Shown: positions 40,254 through 51,500, counted from the stretch's first letter. The stretch is 64,000 nucleotides of DNA from Litoribaculum gwangyangense (GCF_039543505.1 NZ_BAABJW010000005.1:1-64000); one strand, 5' to 3'. The notes: a model not told the origin generated them from the sequence alone. A program made the numbers and translations.

Positions 40254-42647
40254 TTAATTTCTTAATGGTTTGCCAGTTTTCAACATATGTTGAATACGTT
40301 CCAGAGTTTTACGTTCGGTACATAAACTCAAGAAAGCTTCACGTTCTAAATCCAATAAATATTGCTCGCTTACTAGGGTTGGTTCCGATAAATCACCTCC
40401 AGCCATCACATATGCTAGTTTGTTAGCTATTTTGTGGTCATGTTCACTTATATAATTGGCAGCTTCCATGGAATCAGTTCCAACTAAGAACATACCCAAC
40501 GCTTGTTTGCCCAGAACTTTAACGTCTTTACGCTTAACAGGTTGCGTATATCCTGCTTGTGCCATTAATTTTGCGTGTGCTTTTGCAGTAGCAATCTGTC
40601 TGTCTTTATTAACCACAATAATATCTTTTCCTTTTTGAAGCACACCCAAATCAAAAGCTTCATAAGCCGAGGTAGCAACTTTAGCCATACCAATAGTTAG
40701 AAAATATTCTTGCAATGTATTTAATTCTACATCTCCTTTTTTAAATGTATCGGATGCTCTTAAAGCCATTTCTTTGGAACCACCACCGCCAGGAATAACA
40801 CCAACTCCAAATTCAACCAAACCGATGTAAGTTTCGGCTGCTGCAACCACTTTATCGGCATGCATAGAGAGTTCACAGCCACCACCAAGGGTCATTCCAT
40901 GAGGCGCAGACACTGTAGGGATTGCTGAATAACGCATACGCATCATGGTATCTTGGAAATATTTAATAGCGGCATTTAATTCGTCATATTCTTGTTCAAC
41001 GGCCATCATGAAAATCATACCTATGTTGGCTCCTACTGAGAAGTTAGCACCTTGATTTCCTATAACTAAACCTTCGAAGTCTTTCTCAGCTAAATCAACC
41101 GCTTTATTAAGGCCTGCTAAAACATCACCACCAATGGTATTCATTTTAGATTGGAACTCACAATTTAAAATACCGTCACCTAAATCTTCAATAACGACGC
41201 CTGAGTTTTTCCAAACTTCGTTTGATTTTCTTATGTTATCTAGTATGATAAATGAATCTTGACCAGGCACTTTTTCATGAGATTTTTTAGAAATATCATA
41301 AGCATGGGTTCCACCATTTATTATAGTATAAAATGATTTATTACCTGAAGATAACATGTCATTAACCCAAGCTGCAACTTCTAGTTTTTCAGCTTTAATC
41401 AACTCTAAACCTTTTTCAACACCAATGGCATCCCATATTTGGAATGGGCCATGTTCCCAACCAAATCCTGCTTTCATGGCATCATCAATTTTATATAGCT
41501 CATCAGATATTTCAGGTATCCGGTTGGATACATAAGCGAATAAAGCCGCAAAACTTTTTCTATAAAACTCACCAGCTTTATCTTTTCCTGACACCAACAC
41601 TTTAAAGCGGTCTGCAACTTTGTCAATAGATTTTGTTAATTCTAGGGTGGCAAACTTGGCCGATTTTTTATCACGGTATTCTAAAGTATTCAAATCCAAC
41701 GATTTGATATCTTTTCCTTCTTTTTTATAAAAACCTTGTCCTGTTTTACTTCCTAACCATTTGTTTTCCATCATGGTATTGATAAAATCTGGAAGTTTGA
41801 AAAGTTCTAAACGTTCATCGTCTTTACAATTCTCTGCTATACCATTAGCTACGTGAACAAGGGTGTCTAAACCAACAACATCAACAGTCCTAAAAGTTGC
41901 CGATTTTGGACGACCAATTACTGGGCCAGTAAGTTTATCAACTTCTTCAATGGTCAGATCCATTTCTTTAACCGTGTGAAACAAACTCATGATGCTAAAA
42001 ATCCCAATTCTATTTCCAATAAATGCGGGGGTATCTTTTGCAACCACGGATGTTTTTCCGAGGAATTGTTCGCCATAGCCATTTAAAAACTCCAAAACAG
42101 AAGCATCTGTTTTAGGTCCAGGTATAATTTCAAATAACCTTAAGTAACGCGCAGGGTTGAAAAAATGGGTGCCACAGAAATGTTTTTGGAAATCTTCGCT
42201 TCTGCCTTCACTCATAAATTTAATAGGAATCCCAGAAGTATTACTGGTTATTAACGTACCAGGGGTTCTATATTTTTCTAGTTTCTCAAAAACTTGTTTT
42301 TTAATATCCAAGCGCTCAACTACCACCTCCATAATCCAGTCTACATTGGCAACTTTGGATATATCGTCTTCAAGATTTCCTGTGGTAATTCTATCAGCAA
42401 AATTTTGATGATAAATAGGTGAGGGTTTCGATTTTAGCGAGGTTGTAAGTGCATCGTTTACCAATCTGTTTCTTACGGCTTTATCATCTAAAGTCAAACC
42501 TTTAGCTTTTTCAGCTTCATTGGGTTCTTTGGGGATGATATCCAATAACAAAACATCTACTCCAATATTTGCGAAGTGACATGCAATGCCGCTTCCCATT
42601 ATTCCAGAACCTATAATGGCTACTTTTTTAATTCTTCGTTTGCTCAT
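40254..42647 (-). CDS. fadN: bifunctional 3-hydroxyacyl-CoA dehydrogenase/enoyl-CoA hydratase
   Basis: 797 residues. The NAD-binding hydroxyacyl-CoA dehydrogenase domain comes first (GSGIMGSGIACHFA, residues 13-26; HFFNPARYLRLFEIIPG). Its C-terminal helical domains follow (about 200-420). The enoyl-CoA hydratase domain is at the C-terminus (about 490-700, with GANFSVGANIG and HGMTLGGGCELSMHA forming the oxyanion hole). This order is the reverse of E. coli FadB and matches Bacillus FadN. It catalyses hydration and oxidation in beta-oxidation. It begins 1 nt after the marR stop. Confidence 0.94.
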   Translation of the reverse strand: MSKRRIKKVAIIGSGIMGSGIACHFANIGVDVLLLDIIPKEPNEAEKAKGLTLDDKAVRNRLVNDALTTSLKSKPSPIYHQNFADRITTGNLEDDISKVANVDWIMEVVVERLDIKKQVFEKLEKYRTPGTLITSNTSGIPIKFMSEGRSEDFQKHFCGTHFFNPARYLRLFEIIPGPKTDASVLEFLNGYGEQFLGKTSVVAKDTPAFIGNRIGIFSIMSLFHTVKEMDLTIEEVDKLTGPVIGRPKSATFRTVDVVGLDTLVHVANGIAENCKDDERLELFKLPDFINTMMENKWLGSKTGQGFYKKEGKDIKSLDLNTLEYRDKKSAKFATLELTKSIDKVADRFKVLVSGKDKAGEFYRKSFAALFAYVSNRIPEISDELYKIDDAMKAGFGWEHGPFQIWDAIGVEKGLELIKAEKLEVAAWVNDMLSSGNKSFYTIINGGTHAYDISKKSHEKVPGQDSFIILDNIRKSNEVWKNSGVVIEDLGDGILNCEFQSKMNTIGGDVLAGLNKAVDLAEKDFEGLVIGNQGANFSVGANIGMIFMMAVEQEYDELNAAIKYFQDTMMRMRYSAIPTVSAPHGMTLGGGCELSMHADKVVAAAETYIGLVEFGVGVIPGGGGSKEMALRASDTFKKGDVELNTLQEYFLTIGMAKVATSAYEAFDLGVLQKGKDIIVVNKDRQIATAKAHAKLMAQAGYTQPVKRKDVKVLGKQALGMFLVGTDSMEAANYISEHDHKIANKLAYVMAGGDLSEPTLVSEQYLLDLEREAFLSLCTERKTLERIQHMLKTGKPLRN

Positions 42648-42648
42648 G

Positions 42649-43104
42649 TTATGTTAAACTACTATCTGTTTGATTGTATATTTTTTTGTTAGAAACCATA
42701 TCATTTATGATTTCTGAAACTTCATAAAAGTGTTTTAATTTTTCTCCTGAAACCTGACTTTTGATGGCTTCATTAAAGGTGAGCACTTTTTCTTTTGAGT
42801 AAGCTCTTTTTTCTCTACCAAATTCGGTTAACGTAATAATGACACCTCTACCATCCTCAGGATTAGGATGTCTTTCTATTAAGCCTCTAGTTTCCATTGT
42901 CTTTAAAATTCTGGAAAGACTGGTAGCTTCCATTCCCATTTTTGGTCCCAAAGCAGTTGATGGTGTTCCTTTTTCAGGATCTATACTTAGTAAAGTAAAG
43001 CCTGTGGCCATCGTACTTTCAAATTTGGCAGCTTCCTCGTTATACATTTTTTGAACCGTTAGCCACGTCGTTCTCAATATGTAATCGATGGTTTTATCTT
43101 TCAT
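42649..43104 (-). CDS. MarR-family regulator of the fad operon
   Basis: 151 residues from ATG 43104 (MKDKTIDYILRTTWLTVQKM). A longer reading from 43188 would run through the operator and a terminator and is rejected. The winged helix-turn-helix covers about 50-115 (MEATSLSRILKTMETRGLIERH and the wing NPEDGRGVIITLT). MarR proteins bind palindromes as dimers and release them on binding a ligand; here acyl-CoA is a reasonable guess because the gene heads fadN-fadA-fadE with a 1 nt gap. A perfect 24 bp palindrome lies upstream. Confidence 0.92.
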   Translation of the reverse strand: MKDKTIDYILRTTWLTVQKMYNEEAAKFESTMATGFTLLSIDPEKGTPSTALGPKMGMEATSLSRILKTMETRGLIERHPNPEDGRGVIITLTEFGREKRAYSKEKVLTFNEAIKSQVSGEKLKHFYEVSEIINDMVSNKKIYNQTDSSLT

Positions 43105-43123
43105 AAAATTTGATTGGTGAGAC

Positions 43124-43131
43124 CAAATATA
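43124..43131 (-). promoter_or_regulatory. -7 promoter element of marR-fad
   Basis: TATATTTG on the minus strand matches TAnnTTTG and ends 19 nt before the marR start codon. Confidence 0.55.
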
Positions 43132-43136
43132 GTAAA

Positions 43137-43160
43137 ATTTATTATGCACGCATAATAAAT
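43137..43160. promoter_or_regulatory. MarR operator candidate
   Basis: ATTTATTATGC-AC-GCATAATAAAT has perfect 11 bp arms with a 2 bp centre. It lies 5 bp upstream of the -7 box, covering the -33 region, so a bound dimer would block RNA polymerase. Confidence 0.75.
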
Positions 43161-43183
43161 ATAATAAAAATAAGACCAAAAAA

Positions 43184-43206
43184 AACACCTCTATTGAAGA
43201 GGTGTT
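43184..43206 (-). terminator. terminator of the small membrane protein gene
   Basis: AACACCTC-TATTGAA-GAGGTGTT is followed on the minus strand by a run of T. It separates the 43235-43627 gene from marR. Confidence 0.8.
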
Positions 43207-43234
43207 AAGTTATTGTTTGAAAATGTATCTGATA

Positions 43235-43627
43235 TTACCCCAATTTACCATTAACCATACCTATCACTGCTCCAATTATAGCTCCCATTACAAGGCCTAT
43301 GGCTACATCTAGCGCAGCCAATTGCATGGTTGCATCACTGCTCATTGCCAAATTAAAAAAGTTATAAAAAAGACCAACAAACAAGCCAATAATGGCTCCG
43401 GCTTTTGCCCCAGTAGATGCCGTAGATATTTGAGCCCATTGCGTAAAGATGTAAGACATAAATAACCCAAATGTTATGCAACCCAAAAATATAAACAGCA
43501 TGGTTTCCGAACTTTCTTCTGGTTGAGGAAACGTGTCTTTAAATATAAGACCATAAAATAACCATCCTAGAAGGAAATCTACAATACCCCCTACAATACC
43601 CGAAATTAAGAAATTTTTTGTTTTCAT
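43235..43627 (-). CDS. small polytopic membrane protein, DUF1761-like
   Basis: 130 residues with four membrane helices (about 6-27, 42-64, 74-93, 104-126). Short motifs such as GWLFYGLIF near the first helix and the glycine-rich last helices resemble the DUF1761 family, which has no known function. It is flanked by its own terminator downstream and a 125 bp region upstream, so it is probably a single-gene unit. Confidence 0.7.
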   Translation of the reverse strand: MKTKNFLISGIVGGIVDFLLGWLFYGLIFKDTFPQPEESSETMLFIFLGCITFGLFMSYIFTQWAQISTASTGAKAGAIIGLFVGLFYNFFNLAMSSDATMQLAALDVAIGLVMGAIIGAVIGMVNGKLG

Positions 43628-43751
43628 ATTTTTAATTTTAATTTAGTTAGTTGATACTAAATGTATTAAAAAATTATGAAATTATTAATGTATTATACTA
43701 AAATATAAAGACTTAATATTTTTTTAGGAATAGTAAAATTATATAGTGGTA

Positions 43752-45524
43752 TTAACCTCTGTATATTTTCTCTACAAGTTGATGATATTTTTCCTTAATA
43801 ACATCTCTTTTCATCTTCATGGTAGGCGTAAGATGTCCTGCGTCTATTGACCAAATTTCTGGTGTCAATTCAAATTGTTTGATCTGCTCCCATTTACCAA
43901 ATTTCGCATTGCATTTGTCCACTTCTTTTTGGATTCTTGATTGGATGATTTGTGAGTTAGCTATATCGTCAAAAGATGATCCAACGGAAAGTTTTTTTCT
44001 TTGTATCCATTCTTTTATAAAATCAAAATTAGGCTGTATTAAAGCTGCTGGCATTTTTTCACCTTCACCTATTACCATCACTTGCTCAATAAAACGGGAT
44101 TGTTTTAATTCGTTTTCGAGGAGTGTAGGGATTACATATTTGCCTCCAGAAGTTTTAAACATTTCTTTTTTACGACCTGTTATTTTTAGAAATCCATCCT
44201 TATCAATTTCACCTTTATCACCAGTATGAAAATAATCACCTGTCATTACTTCGGCCGTTTTTTCGGCATCCTTATAATAGCCGAGCATAACATTAGGTCC
44301 TTTGATAAGAATTTCACCATCTTCTGCAATTTTCACTTCTACATTATCAATGGGCTTTCCAACGGTACCAACTTTAAACATTTTATTTTTATACAAGCCT
44401 ACAGATACCACAGGAGAGGTTTCAGTTAAGCCATAACCTTCCATTACATGCATACCAGAAGCACAAAAAATCCTAGTCAATCGAGGTTGCAAAGGGGCGC
44501 TTCCCGATACCATGGTGTATAATTCACCACCAAGGGCAGCTTGCCATTTACTAAAAATAAGTTTTCTAGCTATGCTTAATTTAAATTCATACCAAGCACC
44601 ATTTTGTTTATAAGGTTCCCACTTTTCTCCTAGACTTACAGCCCAATGAAATAACATTTTTTTAATGCCAGATAAATCTTCAGCTTTTGCCATGATTTTA
44701 TCATAAACTTTTTCTAAAAGCCTGGGGACTACACTCATTAAATTGGGTTTAATCTCTTTGGCATTATCACCAATTTTATCAATCCCTTCAGCGAAATAAA
44801 TGGATGTGCCAGCGTATTGGTAAACATAAATTAATACACGCTCGAAAATATGGCAAATGGGTAAAAAACTAAGAACTCTGGTATTACTGCCTTTTAATGG
44901 CACTCTGGGGAAACTATCTAAGACATTACTGGTAATATTCCAGTGCGATAGCATGACACCTTTTGGTTTTCCGGTGGTCCCTGAGGTATAAATGATGGTG
45001 GCTAGATCGGATGGCTTAACATCCTTTTTTCTTGCTTCAACATCATTTTGATTACTTATATCCTTTCCCAATTCAAATAACTCAGAATAGTGTTTGCAAT
45101 CTTTTATTTGGTCGAATGAATAAACTTCTCGTAGCTTAGTATTGGCTTTAACTTTATTGACCTTTTCAAGCACTTCTTCATCCGAAACAAAACAATATAT
45201 TGACTCGCTATGATTAAGGACATATTCATAATCTTCAGCACAAATAGTAGGATAAATGGGGATATTTTGAGCACCTATTTGCAATACCCCTATATCCATA
45301 ATATTCCATTCGGTTCTATTTGTTGAAGAAATAACAGCTATCTTATCATTCTTTTTCACCCCTAGTTTTAATAAAGCTCTACTTATGGAATTAGCTTTAT
45401 CTAAATATTCTTGTGTAGAAGTTTTAACCCATTCACCGTTATATTTTGTCACTAGAGCAGCTTCGTTAGGCAATTTCTCCAATTGGTAATATGCAAAGTC
45501 AAAAAGTCTTTTTATTTCTGTCAT
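43752..45524 (-). CDS. long-chain acyl-CoA synthetase
   Basis: 590 residues from ATG 45524 (MTEIKRLFDFAYYQLEKLP); an earlier Met at 45578 adds a hydrophobic stretch not seen in the family. The AMP-binding domain has the phosphate loop TIIYTSGTTGKPKGVMLSH (about 172-190), the GYGLTETSP motif and YFHTGDKGEIDKDGFLKITG. It activates fatty acids with ATP and CoA, supplying substrates for the fad operon 500 bp downstream. It resembles the FAA1/FadD group used by Bacteroidota. It is monocistronic here. Confidence 0.93.
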   Translation of the reverse strand: MTEIKRLFDFAYYQLEKLPNEAALVTKYNGEWVKTSTQEYLDKANSISRALLKLGVKKNDKIAVISSTNRTEWNIMDIGVLQIGAQNIPIYPTICAEDYEYVLNHSESIYCFVSDEEVLEKVNKVKANTKLREVYSFDQIKDCKHYSELFELGKDISNQNDVEARKKDVKPSDLATIIYTSGTTGKPKGVMLSHWNITSNVLDSFPRVPLKGSNTRVLSFLPICHIFERVLIYVYQYAGTSIYFAEGIDKIGDNAKEIKPNLMSVVPRLLEKVYDKIMAKAEDLSGIKKMLFHWAVSLGEKWEPYKQNGAWYEFKLSIARKLIFSKWQAALGGELYTMVSGSAPLQPRLTRIFCASGMHVMEGYGLTETSPVVSVGLYKNKMFKVGTVGKPIDNVEVKIAEDGEILIKGPNVMLGYYKDAEKTAEVMTGDYFHTGDKGEIDKDGFLKITGRKKEMFKTSGGKYVIPTLLENELKQSRFIEQVMVIGEGEKMPAALIQPNFDFIKEWIQRKKLSVGSSFDDIANSQIIQSRIQKEVDKCNAKFGKWEQIKQFELTPEIWSIDAGHLTPTMKMKRDVIKEKYHQLVEKIYRG

Positions 45525-45742
45525 TCTTTTGTCTATAAAATCTAGTTTGCAAAGTATGAAATTAAATAGGATTTTCAAATATGTTAGGAAAAAAGAGCCA
45601 TTTTATTATTTACACCAATAGTTTTTTGAGAATATGTTAATTACAAAATAACTATAAAACCTAAAATTATATGATATAAGTCATTGAAATTACACTTAAT
45701 GCTAACTAATTTCACATCATAATTACACATAAATACAGTATT

Positions 45743-48472
45743 ATGGAAATTTTAGAAGATATTAAAACAAGAGTTTACAAATTTGGCAACAAAGTTGCCG
45801 ATGGGAATAGCAAAATGAAAAACCTTTTAGGAGGTAAAGGAGCCAATTTAGCAGAAATGAGTGCTATTGGAATACCAGTACCTCCAGGATTTACTATTAC
45901 AACCGAGGTTTGTACCGAGTATAATTTATTAGGACAAGAGACTGTGGTAGCTATGATTAAAGAAGAAGTAGAAGAATCTATTGCTAATATTGAAAAATTA
46001 ATGGGTAGTAAATTTGGTGATATAGAAAACCCGTTGTTGGTTTCTGTGCGTTCTGGAGCAAGGGTATCCATGCCAGGAATGATGGATACTGTTTTAAACC
46101 TAGGACTCAATGATGAAGTGGTAATAGGTTTAGCAAAAAAAACGAACAATGAACAGTTTGCCTGGGATTCTTATAGACGTTTTATTCAAATGTATGGCGG
46201 GGTTGTTTTAGGCATGAAACCAGCTTCCAAAGAGGATATAGACCCTTTTGAAGAAATTATGGAGCATCTAAAAGATAAAAGAGGTATTAAATTAGATACT
46301 GAATTCACCATACAAGATTTAAAAGACCTCGTTTATGATTTTAAAGATGCCGTAAAAAAACAAACAGGGCATAGTTTTCCAACCGACCCATGGGAACAAC
46401 TTTGGGGTGCTGTGATTGCCGTTTTTAATAGCTGGAATGGAGATAGAGCCGTGTATTATAGAAACATGCATGGGTATCCTGCCGATTGGGGAACCGCAGT
46501 AAATGTGCAAGCTATGGTTTATGGGAATATGGGAACTAATTCTGGAACTGGGGTTTGTTTTACTCGTGATGCCGGTACTGGCGAAAATGTATTTAACGGC
46601 GAATATTTGATTAATGCACAAGGTGAAGATGTGGTGGCAGGAGTTAGAACGCCACAGCAAATTACCAAATTGGGCTCTCAACGTTGGGCAGAACTAGCTC
46701 AAATTGAAGAAGGAGATAGAAAGACGAATTATCCTTCCTTGGAAGAATTAATGCCCACTATTTTTAAAGAACTCGACTCCTATCAAAGAATTCTAGAAAC
46801 GCATTATAAAGATATGCAAGATATGGAATTCACTATTCAAGATGGAAAACTATGGATTTTACAAACCCGTAATGGTAAACGTACAGGAGCAGCCATGGTT
46901 AAAATAGCCATGGATTTATTAGATGAAGGAATGATAGATGAAAAAGAAGCCATACTAAGAATTGAACCCAATAAATTAGACGAATTATTACATCCCGTAT
47001 TCAACCCTAAAGCTTTAAAGCGAGCTCATGTAATTGCACAAGGTTTACCTGCATCTCCTGGAGCAGCAACTGGAAAAATAGTTTTTTTCGCTGATGAAGC
47101 CTCAAAATTTAAAAATAGTATTCTGGTTAGAATAGAAACGTCTCCTGAGGATTTAGAAGGGATGAACATAGCCAAAGGAATTTTAACGGCTCGAGGTGGT
47201 ATGACGTCGCACGCTGCCGTAGTGGCTCGTGGTATGGGTAAATGTTGTATATCTGGAGCCGGAGCTTTAAAAATCAATTATAAAACCAGAACCTTGACTG
47301 TGGGAGACCATGTATACCATGAAGGTGATTGGATTTCTCTCAACGGTTCTACAGGTAATATTATTGAAGGAAAAGTGGAAACGGTTGAACCTGAGTTAAG
47401 TGGTGAGTTTGCTGAAATCATGAAACTTTCAGATAAATACGCAATTATGAAAGTTCGTACCAATGCAGATACGCCCAAGGACGCTAAAATAGCACGTAAT
47501 TTTGGTGCACAAGGTATTGGACTAACCAGAACCGAACATATGTTTTTTGAAGTGGACAGAATTAAAGCGATGCGTGAAATGATTTTGGCAGATACTGTGA
47601 AAGGCAGAAAACAAGCATTACTAGAATTATTGCCTATGCAGCGCTCTGACTTTGAGGGCATTTTTGAGGCCATGCAAGGGCAATCGGTTACTATTCGTCT
47701 TTTAGATCCACCATTACATGAATTTGTGCCACATCAATTAGCGACTCAAAAAGAACTAGCTGAAGATATGCATATTTCTTTGCAAGCCGTTAAAAATAAA
47801 GTAGCTGAGTTGGAAGAGTTCAACCCGATGTTGGGTCACAGAGGTTGTAGATTGGGTAATACGTATCCTGAAATTACCGAAATGCAAACCAGGGCCATTA
47901 TTGAAGCAGCTCTAAATCTAAAAGAGAAAGGCATTATTTGTAAACCCGAAATCATGGTGCCTTTGGTTGGTACAGTTAAGGAATTTGAAGTTCAGGAAAA
48001 CATTATTAGAACAACCGCCAATAAAATTTTTGAGGAACGAAATGATACTATAGAGTTTTTGGTTGGTACCATGATTGAAGTTCCTAGAGCAGTTTTGATG
48101 GCCGATAAAATAGCTGAACGTGCCGACTTCTTTTCTTTTGGAACCAATGATTTAACACAAATGACTTTTGGTTATTCACGTGACGATGCTGGTAAATTTC
48201 TTCCAATTTACATTGAGAAGGGAATTCTCAAGGTAGATCCTTTTGAAGTTCTAGACCAAGAAGGAGTTGGACAGTTAGTAAAAATGGGAACAGAACGTGG
48301 TAGAAGTGTAAAACCCAATTTAAAAGTTGGTATTTGCGGAGAACATGGAGGTGAGCCAAGTTCAGTTGAGTTTTGTTACAATGTAGGAATGGATTATGTG
48401 AGTTGCTCGCCTTATAGAGTGCCAATTGCCAGATTAGTTTCTGCACAGGCAGCTATAAAAGCAACTGTTTAA
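45743..48472 (+). CDS. ppdK: pyruvate, phosphate dikinase
   Basis: 909 residues. The N-terminal nucleotide-binding domain has GGKGANLAEM and SVRSGARVSMPGMMDTVLN. The central swivelling domain carries the catalytic His in GGMTSHAAVVARGMG (near 489). The C-terminal PEP/pyruvate-binding TIM barrel has GLTRTEHMF and ends with CGEHGGEPSSVEF. It interconverts pyruvate, ATP and phosphate with PEP, AMP and pyrophosphate, serving glycolysis or gluconeogenesis in the cytoplasm. Length is in the normal range of about 870-910. It has its own upstream region and a terminator. Confidence 0.97.
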   Translation: MEILEDIKTRVYKFGNKVADGNSKMKNLLGGKGANLAEMSAIGIPVPPGFTITTEVCTEYNLLGQETVVAMIKEEVEESIANIEKLMGSKFGDIENPLLVSVRSGARVSMPGMMDTVLNLGLNDEVVIGLAKKTNNEQFAWDSYRRFIQMYGGVVLGMKPASKEDIDPFEEIMEHLKDKRGIKLDTEFTIQDLKDLVYDFKDAVKKQTGHSFPTDPWEQLWGAVIAVFNSWNGDRAVYYRNMHGYPADWGTAVNVQAMVYGNMGTNSGTGVCFTRDAGTGENVFNGEYLINAQGEDVVAGVRTPQQITKLGSQRWAELAQIEEGDRKTNYPSLEELMPTIFKELDSYQRILETHYKDMQDMEFTIQDGKLWILQTRNGKRTGAAMVKIAMDLLDEGMIDEKEAILRIEPNKLDELLHPVFNPKALKRAHVIAQGLPASPGAATGKIVFFADEASKFKNSILVRIETSPEDLEGMNIAKGILTARGGMTSHAAVVARGMGKCCISGAGALKINYKTRTLTVGDHVYHEGDWISLNGSTGNIIEGKVETVEPELSGEFAEIMKLSDKYAIMKVRTNADTPKDAKIARNFGAQGIGLTRTEHMFFEVDRIKAMREMILADTVKGRKQALLELLPMQRSDFEGIFEAMQGQSVTIRLLDPPLHEFVPHQLATQKELAEDMHISLQAVKNKVAELEEFNPMLGHRGCRLGNTYPEITEMQTRAIIEAALNLKEKGIICKPEIMVPLVGTVKEFEVQENIIRTTANKIFEERNDTIEFLVGTMIEVPRAVLMADKIAERADFFSFGTNDLTQMTFGYSRDDAGKFLPIYIEKGILKVDPFEVLDQEGVGQLVKMGTERGRSVKPNLKVGICGEHGGEPSSVEFCYNVGMDYVSCSPYRVPIARLVSAQAAIKATV

Positions 48473-48504
48473 TATTTTTATTTTCATATTAAGTTAATTA
48501 AAAA

Positions 48505-48538
48505 TCCCGAAGCAATAATTTACTTCGGGGTTTTTTTA
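48505..48538 (+). terminator. terminator of ppdK
   Basis: CCCGAAG and CTTCGGG form a GC-rich stem with a 10 nt loop, followed by T7. It separates ppdK from the convergent purL. Confidence 0.85.
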
Positions 48539-48543
48539 TTTAA

Positions 48544-51500
48544 TCACTTCTTTTCAATCCAAAGTCGAGCATTTATAAAAGCTTCCAACCAAGGGGAAAC
48601 TTCATCTTTTCTATTTTGAGGATAGTTAGCCCAATTCCACTGGAAAGTAGAGCGTTCAATATGCGGCATGGTTACCAAATGCCGTCCTGTTTTATCGCAC
48701 ATCATAGCGGTATTATAGTCTGAACCATTAGGGTTATGTGGATATTCAGCATAACTGTATTTCCCAACAATGTGATAGTTGTCTTCAGAATAAGGAAGTT
48801 TAAATTTACCTTCACCATGAGAAATCCAAACTCCTAAAGTACTTCCAGCCAGTGTTGAAAGCATGATTGAATTATTCTCTTGTATTTTTACTGAAGTAAA
48901 GCTGCTTTCGTGTTTATGGGAATCGTTGTAAGTCATTTTACCATGTATTTCATGATCAGGATTGATTTCTTCCAGTTCCATGAATAATTGACATCCGTTA
49001 CAAATACCTACAGAGAGTGTGTCTTCTCTGCTAAAGAAATTTTGAATAGCCTTGTTGGCACGTTCGTTATATTTTATGGCACCTGCCCAACCTTTCGCAG
49101 ATCCTAAAACATCACTATTGCTAAAACCTCCAACAGCTCCTAAAAATTGAATATCCTCCAAGGTTTCACGACCTGAAATCAAATCGGTCATATGAACATC
49201 TTTAACATCAAAGCCCGCAAGATACATGGCGTTTGCCATTTCACGTTCCGAATTGCTTCCTTTTTCTCGGAGGATAGCAGCTTTTGGTTTAGGTTTAGTT
49301 CCGTCTATTTTTGGTAGAATTCCCGTAAAATGTTTTGGAAACTCATATTTTAATGGTTGATTCTTATAATTTTCAAATCTTGCTTTTGCTAAGTTATTAG
49401 CGGTTTGTTTTTGGTCGAGTAGGAAAGAGGTTTTGTACCAAACATCTCTCAATCTTGATATGGTAAGTGTGAAAACTTCCTTATGGTTAATGATACTCAA
49501 AACATCACTTTCAGTAGCTTTTCCAATATTGAAATATTCAATATTTTCAGATTTTAATATGTCTTCTATAGAATCATCTTTTGCTTGAAAAACTATTCCC
49601 GCATTTTCAGAAAATAACAATTTTATAGAATCTTTCTCATTCAAAGTAGTTAAATCCAATTCAGCTCCAAGAGTGTTATCCGCAAAACACATTTCAAAAA
49701 GGGTCGTTATTAAACCTCCTGAGGCGACATCATGTCCGGCAACTATGAAATCTTTTTTTATTAATTCTTGAATGATATTAAACGTATTTTTAAAAGAATT
49801 AGCATCTGAAATCGTTGGTGTTTCCTTACCAATTTTATTGAGCACTTGAGCAAAAGAACTGCCACCTAATTTAAAGTTGTCTTGCGATAAGTTGATATAA
49901 TAGATACTTCCTTTATTTTTTTGAAAAACAGGCTCCACAACTTTGGAAATATCGTTGCAATTCGCAGCAGCTGATATAATAACAGTTCCTGGAGCAATCA
50001 CCTCTTCGTTGGGATATTTTTGTTTCATGGAAAGGGAGTCTTTGCCAGTAGGGACGTTGATACCTAATTCGATGGCAAATTCTGAAACGGCTACAACGGC
50101 TTCATACAAACGTGCATCTTCCCCTTCATTTTTACAAGGCCACATCCAGTTGGCAGATAATGAAACTGACTTTAAGCCATTTTTTAAAGGGGCCCAAATA
50201 ATATTGGTTAAAGCCTCCGCTATAGCATTTTTACTTCCTGATTTTGGATTAATTAAACCAGATATAGGTGCATGACCAATAGATGTTGCAATGCCTTCTT
50301 TTCCTTTAAAATCTAAAGCCATCACACCTACATTGTTTAAAGGCAATTGTAGAGGACCAGCACACTGTTGTTTCGCTACTTTTCCACCAACACAACGGTC
50401 TACTTTATTGGTTAGCCAATCTTTACAGGCTACAGCTTCAAGTTGTAGCACTTGGTCCAGGTAATCAAGAATTTTATCAGGATGGTAGTTTAAATCCTCA
50501 TAATTTCTATTTACTAATTTATCGGTCATGATAGTTTTAGGAGAACTTCCAAACATATCCTCTAAAGCTAAATCCATTGGTTTGTCACCTTTGGTTTTAG
50601 ATTCAAAAGTAAAGCGGTTATTTCCTGTTACATCACCAACAGTATACATTGGCGAACGCTCTCTATCAGCAATTTTTTTTAAAGTTTCTATATGTTTTTC
50701 TGAAATCACTAATCCCATACGTTCTTGGGATTCATTACCTATTATTTCTTTGGATGAAAGCGTTGGGTCTCCTACGGGCAATTTATCTAAATTGATATGT
50801 CCGCCAGTTTCTTCAACCAATTCAGATAAACAATTTAAGTGTCCACCAGCACCATGGTCGTGAATGGAAATAATATAATTTTCATCACTTTCCACCATAC
50901 CTCTTACAGCATTGGCAGCACGTTTTTGCATTTCTGGGTTGGAACGTTGTACCGCATTAAGCTCAATTCCAGATGAAAACTCACCAGTATCTGCTGATGA
51001 AACGGCAGCACCACCCATACCAATACGGTAGTTTTCACCGCCAAGAATAACAATTTTATCACCTTCCTGAGGTTTGTCCTTAATTGCTTGGTCTGCTTTA
51101 CCATATCCAATACCACCAGCTTGCATAATCACTTTATCAAAACCAAGTTTTCTGGCATCTTCTTCGTGCTCAAAAGTTAAAACTGAACCACAAATGAGCG
51201 GTTGACCAAATTTATTTCCAAAATCTGAAGCACCATTACTGGCTTTAATTAATATATCTATAGGTGTTTGGTATAGCCACTTGCGCTCCTTCATGGCTTT
51301 TTCCCAAGGCCTATTTTCTTCCAATCTTGAATAAGATGTCATGTAAACCGCAGTTCCAGCAAGGGGAAGTGAACCTTTTCCGCCAGCCAGACGGTCTCTG
51401 ATTTCTCCACCAGAACCTGTTGCTGCACCATTAAAAGGTTCGACAGTAGTTGGGAAGTTGTGCGTTTCGGCTTTTAAAGAAATAACCGATTCAAAATTTT

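Noticed and set aside
43105..43188. N-terminal extension of the MarR protein
   Set aside because: It would run through the operator, the -7 box and the terminator of the next gene, and encodes an unlikely hydrophobic leader.
45525..45578. N-terminal extension of the acyl-CoA synthetase
   Set aside because: Eighteen additional residues without family similarity; the Met at 45524 matches the usual start.
50528..51116. Open frames inside purL
   Set aside because: Long antisense and out-of-frame readings within a complete, conserved gene.
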